A stretch of DNA of 64,000 nt. Origin: Isoetes taiwanensis (taxonomy: Eukaryota > Streptophyta > Lycopodiopsida > Isoetales > Isoetaceae). Below, piece by piece: positions 58,220-64,000 of this stretch; positions within the stretch are counted from its first letter, which is position 1, and each line of letters starts with the position of its first letter. A model generated the notes under the pieces. The model was given only the letters and a program-made list of their open reading frames with translations, was not told the origin of the DNA and did no database searches. The position numbers and the translations under genes are program-made. The stretch lies in contig JAJEKV010000077.1 of assembly GCA_021234155.1 (NCBI GenBank), positions 3,002,472 to 3,066,471 on the forward strand, read 5' to 3'.

Positions 58220-61030
58220 GTATGGCCTCTTCTCCTCAATTGCCTGTCTGCACAGGTATAGCCCCTTTTTCGGTTGGTATTTTTCCGCTTGTTGGCGGTT
58301 GTAGGATGATTCTTTGATTGGTTTATGAGATGGGCTGTCGAAGCAACATGCGGATTGATTAGGTCCGTCCCTCGGACCGGTTTTCTTTGGGATTTGGTTT
58401 TCAGCTAGGTATGCGGGTTCATTTGGGAGATGGTGGTGGTTCGTCCAGTTTGTCCGATGCAACAAGCATGCTTTGTTTTTGGGAAGAGATTTCATGGTTT
58501 GTTGGGGACATGCAGTGTACTTTTCCGCTCGAGATCTAATCCATCTTAGCATATCTTAGCATGCGAGTTGCGATTCAGTCAGCCCTTTGGCCCCCCCCTC
58601 CCCTCACGATCGCCGCTTAGGATTCTTGTGCAGGCGGGCCCCCCTTCAGCCCGATATGCTCGCCCGTTCTCCCGGGAGGGTCGATTTGCGGACCGGCACG
58701 GGTTCTTTGTGCAGCGCATAGGGACCTCGGTTGTTCAACCATTGGTCCAAGCAAAAAGCATCTAAGAAGGAAAAAAAGGGGAGGTCTAATTTCTCTGGCT
58801 AGATCGAGGCGGGACAGGATCATAAGCGATCTTGGCGGGGAGTTCGGGACAAATGGGGCAGGTTTAGCCATTAAGCCGGGCCCAAGACGAGCTTCGCACA
58901 CGATCCAGGCGATTTTCGCTGCCGATTTCCACCGGGTCGATTCAGCCTCTCTTCCTCGCTTTGCCATCTCTGCGGCTAGTTTCGGATGAGTTTTATTTGG
59001 ATTATCTCTGATCTTTTTCGATTTCATGGTTGACATTTGTTTTTATTTTTTAATCTTGCTTATTGGTTCTTCTTTAGCTTTCACTACATGCATGGTTATG
59101 TTTAGGCTTAGCTTATCGCTGGTCTAATTTGGGCATGCATGGTGGGGTTTTCCCTTGCATTAAGGCTGGTTTTGCGGTCGGTTTTCATTATGCTTATTTT
59201 ATGGATGGTTGTTTTGGGTTGATTTATCCTCACCAATGTTTATTGAAAGCTTAATTGTAAATTTGGTCTTAGGTTTGTTTTTGCCCAACCCTTTTTAAGC
59301 CCCTTTCTTTCTCCTCTCATGCATTGCTCCTACTTTTTCCCTGGCTTGCTTTCTGCTCTCATAGTAAACCTTTGCTGCTTCGATATGGCTTTTGGTTGTC
59401 CTTGTTGTTCTACCTGGATCTGGGCTCTGTTGGAGTTTTCTCACCCCTTCATCACCCCATGGTTGACATGGCGCGACATCATCTTTACACCTGAGCACTT
59501 AGGGTGCTTCACCCTCTGCGAGGAACGGTTTTGCGATGGGGCGAGAGGACATCGACCGGCCAGCCGAAGTTTTTCTCCGATCATTATACCTTTATGCCTC
59601 CTTGTCTCCTTTTCCTACGCGCCGAGTGTTTCGAAAGCTTTTCGGTGGCGTGGATTCTCATCGCCATCGCTTTCTTGGCGATGTCATTCTACAATGGGGG
59701 CTTTCGTCCCTCGAGCCACTTTCTCTCAAGGAGATTCTTTACATCCTCAAGGCACGCCCACCCCATTTTCTTCCCATATACCCTGTTAGGCATGGGGTGG
59801 TCATGATTCCTTTGAGGTTGGGTTGTGGTTTTGTAATAATCTGCATATCCGCCCGTTCTAAGGAATAAGGGGCAAAACCCCATTTGATTTTTGTGCTATG
59901 TCTAAACTCTTTTTAGTTGTTTATCCGTTTGGTAATGTTATGGATGGCTTAGTGCTTTAGGCGTTTTATAAGTTCCAATCGTATTTTTTAGGTATGGCTA
60001 GATTAAATTCTCATGGGGGATCGGGTGGCATTCTTATTTCACTTATGTGTATTTTTGTAGACTTTAAATTCCTTTTTATGTTTCCTTTTTTCAAAGTAGT
60101 GCTATGGTTGTTTTTGCATCCGCCATATGTGCTAAGGGGTTGAAATTCTTGCATCATTATCTTAGATGGTTTCTTATTAAGTCTTGCATACTTCATGATT
60201 CTTACTTGGGGGAGGCTAAGGTTAGCATGCATCCGGTTTTCCCAATTATGTCTCAACTCTTTGGTGGTTGTATTTGTGTTTTTAACGTTGTGGATGGCTC
60301 ATTGCTTTAGGCATTTTCCTATTATAAGTTCCTTCAGTATCTCTTCTATTTTGGCTAGACTAACTCATGGGGCCTAGGGTGGCATTCTTATTTTTCGGCT
60401 ATGCGTAATTTTCGTAGACTTACATTTCATGTTTTCCCTTTCAAGTTTGGTATTATGATTGTTTGGCATCCGACATATATAAGGGTTGATGGTTTTGGTT
60501 TTGATGGGGCGAAGTTCTTAATCCTTATTCTAATGGTTTTATTATTAGTTTTGTAGATTTCATGATTTTACTTTTTAGGGGTGAGGCTTCCGGTCTTAGT
60601 TTTCTTTGCACCGGAGGGGGTACTTACAAAATATGTTTGTGGAAAGGGGTATAGGCCCATCTAACATTGATATGCATTGGCAACAATGGTACTTATTTTT
60701 GGTCAGGGCTACCTATGGGGATGATGTCATTCATTATAGTCTGTTTTTTTTGCATAGCTTTTCTATTCGTCTTGTGGTTTGTATTGTCTTCCCGAAGGTT
60801 GCTCTCATCCCTAACTATGTTGGCTTTTTATCTTGTCTTTTTTTTCGGGGGAGGACCAAGAAATGGTACTTTGGTGTTTCTTTTCTTTGTGGCCTAAGGT
60901 TTTTAGGGTTTTTATTTGTTGTGTCCATAGGCTTAAGGTACATATCATGGGGCGCATGGGGTCGTGACGTGCCTTTCCTCTTTTCCACCTCGTTTCATGC
61001 CGCAGTTTTTTCTTTCGTATCTATTCTTAC
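58220..61030. other. T-rich stretch, no assigned gene
   Basis: The + strand is strongly T- and G/T-rich. Open frames such as 59,536-59,868 and 60,606-61,055 have no motif I know; the latter is hydrophobic because of T-rich codons. The stretch may be an intron of the gene starting at 57,954, or the 5' part of the DIRS-like element. It includes the repeat at 59,938-60,600. Confidence 0.35.
59938..60600. repeat. Imperfect tandem repeat, about 350-bp unit
   Basis: Two units start at about 59,938 (GTTATGGATGGCTTAGTGCTTTAGGC) and 60,287 (GTTGTGGATGGCTCATTGCTTTAGGC). They share TATAAGTTCC, GGTGGCATTCTTATTT, TTTCGTAGACTT-like and TTGTTT(TT)GGCATCCG strings in the same order. Confidence 0.65.
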
Positions 61031-61900
61031 GTGTTCCTCGTTTGCAGGTTATTGAGCTCATCCCTTCCAAAACTTAGGAACCACGGCTTCTACCTCGTCC
61101 GGATCTCTTTCCCCCAGCGTCTAGCTCGGGCTGCGGGTGCGATGTCGTCGGCGAAGCCTCTCTTTCTCGACCGCGGATTCGAGAGAGCCTGCCTCGGTTT
61201 CCCCCCCGTCATCACCCTCCACCTCTTTTTCCTTTTGGCCCTCAGCTGCCTTTGCGTCACCTTCTTCCCTTTCTCCATCTGGGGTTGCTTCCCCCTTGTT
61301 CTCTCCCCATATGGCTCACTTTTTCATCCCTCCACCTCTTTTTTTAGGCCCCTTCTCCTCCCTCGCCTCTTCTCCTTTTGATTATACCCGGTATTTATGC
61401 GAGCTCCAACAACCGGGGAGCTACTTTTGAACTTCGGTCTTGATTTACAGCGGCTCTCTCGTCCAAATCATAACGAACACCTTCGGCGGGATATCTGAGA
61501 GAGAGCTGCTCGGCCGGATGCCGACTTTGAGCGCGACTCGCACGACATTATTACGAGTTGGCGTCGGCTATGGACACCGGGTTTCCTTGGATCTATGGGC
61601 CGGCTTCGCCATGTTGAGGCGGCTATTCGGGAGGGGCGTCTTTGCCTAGGGTGGAAGAAGGTAAACGTTTGGCGGACCAAGAGATGAAATTTGTTTTGAT
61701 TGCCGACCAACACGGCCCGCGATGTTGCCCTTCGGTTTTAGTGAGTCCCCACGATTGGGTTTCTTAGAATGAATCTAAACGGCCGCAATGCCAAAAAGTT
61801 GCCCATGAAAGCGTCTATCCCGTTCGCGTTCTTCTCCTTATCCTGCCCCTCCGTTTTATCCCCTTCTTAAGCCTCCTTTGCCAACCCATCCTCTCTTTGC
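61031..61900 (+). pseudogene. Gag-like region of the DIRS-like element
   Basis: After a Ser/Pro-rich start (about 61,100-61,330), broken frames give a helical, charged part: RDISERAA-like residues, DFERDSHDIITSWRRLW at about 61,523-61,573, then GRLRHVEAAIREGRL and LGWKKV. Such a helical segment before pol suits a gag or nucleocapsid precursor. Assignment rests on position and composition only. Confidence 0.4.
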
Positions 61901-62217
61901 ATTTGTACTTTTCGGCCGTTTTATCCTCTGCCGTTGGCATTTTCGTCGACTTTTTCTCACAATGCGGTTCCCCCATGTCTCCACCTTTTCTCCACTTTTT
62001 CTCGGTTGCCGCTTGCTCCCTCTCCTTTGTTGACTCTATCTCCTCAATCACCCCAACCCCCTTTGCCTCCGTCATCTCCATCCTGGTCTTATTAATGTCC
62101 GCCAAGTGCATTTTTTAGTGTCTCTGATGTAATTATGGTTTTGTGTCATCAATAAAAAGCGTGCTTAATTTGATGTGTTATCTTTTACTGCAGATTGCCA
62201 AGTTTTAAGCCTCTCCC
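61901..62217. other. Gag-pol junction of the DIRS-like element
   Basis: Pyrimidine-rich, with a Ser/Phe-rich open frame ending at 62,118 and an AATAAA at 62,151-62,156. No recognisable domain. Confidence 0.3.
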
Positions 62218-62945
62218 TTGCCTCATTTCCCCTTTGACCCTACTTTGATACCCACTATGCTACTTTATGCATACGTCGCGGCCTCTGCCTTGTTTACCAT
62301 TTTGGCACTCTATTTCCATGAACCCCCTTGTTATTTCTTGGATTCCGGCACTGTTTACCCCCTTCCTTGGGCTGCGGGCCCCCCCTTCCCAACCATTTTT
62401 CCGTCCCAACCTTTTTCACATTGTCCTCCCAACTCCCATTTGCCCGCTCAGCTATTAACCTTATACATACCGGGAGCAATCATGCAAGTTCGACCGCCCT
62501 TTCTTTTGTTCTCCCTTGGGGTCGTCCCCAAAGGGCCCAAGTTCGCCTTATTCTTGATTTCGTCACCTTAATTCTTTCTTATCATCCCATCCTTCCGTTC
62601 ACGAGTCCCTTTCGATGCCTTGTCATTGCTTCCACCTCGATTTTCTTTTTACTCTTTGGATTTAAAATTCGGACTATCATCATGTTCCTATCGGCCCCCC
62701 ACCATACCTTCTTGGGTTTCCAACTCGTGCTTATTTTATGTATTTACAATGCTCCCCTTTGGTCTTGCATCCGCCCCTTTGTTTTACCAAACTTATCGCC
62801 CTTATTCGTCCAGCGTCTTCTTTGGGTGTCCGTCCACTCGCACATGGACGATTTTCTTTTCTTGACCCAGCGTGAACACAATAAGCCCTCAATATCATTA
62901 TCATTTCTGATGCGCAACATGCGGTTTTCTTATTGCATGGCCTAA
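62218..62945 (+). pseudogene. DIRS-like reverse transcriptase remnant
   Basis: The N-terminal part shows SPKGP followed by a KF(R)LILDF-RHLNSFLS segment with one frame change (about 62,530-62,585), the RT start block (K.RLILDLR.LN). Then come FTLDLK-like residues (about 62,645), TFLGFQ (62,708), YVFTMLPFGLASAP (62,737-62,778; compare Y.FT.LPFGLS.AP..FTK, characteristic of DIRS-type RT) and, after another frame change, HMDDFLF at about 62,848, holding the catalytic Asp pair. RT copies the element RNA to DNA. Confidence 0.75.
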
Positions 62946-63339
62946 ATGTAGTCTCAGTTTTCCCATCGCTTTAATTTTCCTTGGGTTCCTCCTTGACTCT
63001 TCTTCTATGATTATTTGTTTTGTCGTCCAAAGTTAGAAAAATTTTTCGGCTTTCCTCATCTATTCTCTCTTCCTCTCGTTTGACTTCTACATACATCTTG
63101 CTAGATTCCTTGGTTTTTACGCAATCTCTCCCGCATCGTTTTTTGGTTCCTTGGTCTCTTCCCTCACCTTTTCTCTTATCTTCTCATCTGACCTTTTTTT
63201 AGGATGCCCTATTTCATTATCATCGTTAGCCACGCATGGAAATTTTGCTCTGCAGTCTTGCCCGCTCTCTCTGTTTTTACCCTATTTCTCCTCTCCGCCG
63301 GTCCGTCCGCCACGTTTTGATGCTAAGCGGCTTTTGGTT

Positions 63340-63690
63340 GGGGTTGGTTTATACGCTTTGGCCAAACCGATGTTGATTTTTTGGGTCTTTTTACGACCCG
63401 CCCAAATATCCACATGGCGCGAGCTTTTGCTTTTTCCCGGTCCTACTTGGCCGGCTTTTACCTTTTATCCATTCCCCGGTTGGTCACGGTCCGCTGGGAT
63501 AATTTAAACGTCGCCTCCATTCTTCGAAGGTGGTTCCGCTTCTCCCGGATATTCACCTCCCGGCTTTGGAAATTTTTCTTCGTGTTTCCATTGTGCTATT
63601 TCTCAGAGCCGGTTTGGATTCCCCGCCTCCTGAACGAATGGGCGATTACCTTTCCGGGTTGCCTCAACCGATGAGTTTGCCCTCGCGCCA
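63340..63690 (+). pseudogene. RNase H remnant of the DIRS-like element
   Basis: WDNLNVASILRRWFR at about 63,494-63,538 matches the (S/T)DN.N.......R block near the end of retroelement RNase H, where the Asp is catalytic. A few residues upstream HMARAFAF sits where the H(I/V)N.LE helix is expected. Downstream PPPERMGDYLSGLPQP resembles the 'N..AD.LSR' end of the domain. Confidence 0.55.
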
Positions 63691-63699
63691 TGGTGTTTC

Positions 63700-64000
63700 C
63701 GGCATATTGATTCTGTATAGGGCCCGCATCATGTTGACTGCTTTGCTTCACCTATTAATCACAAACTCCCGCTTTTAACACCGGTTTGCATATCCCCATC
63801 ATCCATGGGACGCCTTCACCTATGATTGGCACATCTTTAATAATTCACTGTTTTTCCCCCTCCGGCTTATGATTCCCGTGTCTTGCACCATCTGCGGCGG
63901 CTTGTCGGCGCTCGGATGACTTTGGTGGTTTTATATTGGCCCTCAACCCCACGGTGGCCTCTTCTATGCAATGGCGAAGTCATGGGCACCTTTTATTGTG
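63700..64000 (+). pseudogene. DIRS-type block after RNase H
   Basis: GPHHVDCFASPINHKLP (63,721-63,771) corresponds to the G..TVD.FAS..N.K...F.S motif. After a frame change DAFTYDWHIFNNSLFFPPP (about 63,809-63,865) corresponds to 'DAF..DW...NNW..PP'. Then VLHHLRR and MTLVVLYWPSTPRWPLL (63,916-63,967) match the '..A.LVVP.WPS.PWWP.L' block. This series is the strongest evidence that the element is DIRS-like and not LTR or LINE. Confidence 0.75.

Larger units (their letters stand above)
61031..64000 (+). mobile_element. DIRS-like (tyrosine-recombinase) retroelement, right end outside the window
   Basis: A gag-like region is followed by RT, RNase H and the conserved block seen C-terminal to RNase H in DIRS, PAT and Ngaro elements. 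No LTR, DDE integrase or endonuclease domain is present before the edge. In this group integration is by a tyrosine recombinase encoded downstream, which here would lie beyond 64,000. Frames are broken by small indels. The 5' end is uncertain and may reach back into 58-61 kb. Confidence 0.7.

Noticed and set aside
60606-61055. 149-codon hydrophobic ORF as a membrane protein
   Set aside because: Hydrophobicity comes from T-rich codons in a skewed region; no spaced membrane segments, family motif or good start support it.
62620-62945. Endogenous caulimovirus-type RT
   Set aside because: The LPFGLASAP block and the VDCFAS...NNS...PP...WPSTPRWP series downstream fit DIRS-like elements better; no movement protein or capsid motif of a pararetrovirus was seen.

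Overview
This looks like nuclear DNA from a land plant with a large, repeat-rich genome. The clues are a PPR-type protein fragment, a Prp2-like DEAH helicase copy, Copia elements primed by initiator tRNA-Met, a Ty3/Gypsy element carrying a chromodomain, L1-type LINEs, MITE-like inverted repeats and a GT-AG intron. A tyrosine-recombinase (DIRS-like) retroelement is unusual for flowering plants, so I lean towards a fern, lycophyte or other non-flowering lineage; this is inference. No bacterial, organellar or viral genome features were seen.

Layout. 1-11,400 is gene-poor AT-rich DNA with an old tandem duplication. 11,440-15,738 is a decayed L1-type LINE on the + strand. 15,739-21,956 holds no recognisable gene. 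21,962-32,640 is a full-length but degenerate Ty3/Gypsy chromovirus on the - strand, with both LTRs, PBS, PPT and a 5-bp target duplication. 32,921-34,863 contains two MITE-like elements. About 35,200-40,151 is a second LINE (+) with ORF1 and ORF2 remnants and a TTCC-repeat tail. 40,815-41,901 is a DEAH-helicase pseudogene, cut off by an older Copia remnant. A younger Copia (42,388-46,931, TSD AGTAT) sits inside the gag of that remnant, so the older gag resumes at 46,937. A PPR pseudogene and an unknown broken ORF follow.

50,125-55,180 is a decaying three-unit tandem duplication. Its first unit carries the best candidate for a functional gene: a two-exon gene for a 250-residue type I membrane protein with a cysteine-rich cytoplasmic tail (51,497-52,355). 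The second unit keeps a broken copy and the third has lost it. 57,130-57,534 is a foldback MITE. A possible first exon lies at 57,954-58,219. From about 61 kb to the right edge is the DIRS-like element (gag-like, RT, RNase H and C-terminal conserved blocks); its recombinase would lie beyond the window.

Most of the window is therefore layered transposon debris, and the genes do not form a pathway. Several elements show dense 1-3 bp indels rather than ordinary substitutions, which may reflect unpolished long-read sequence and should be kept in mind before calling genes dead.
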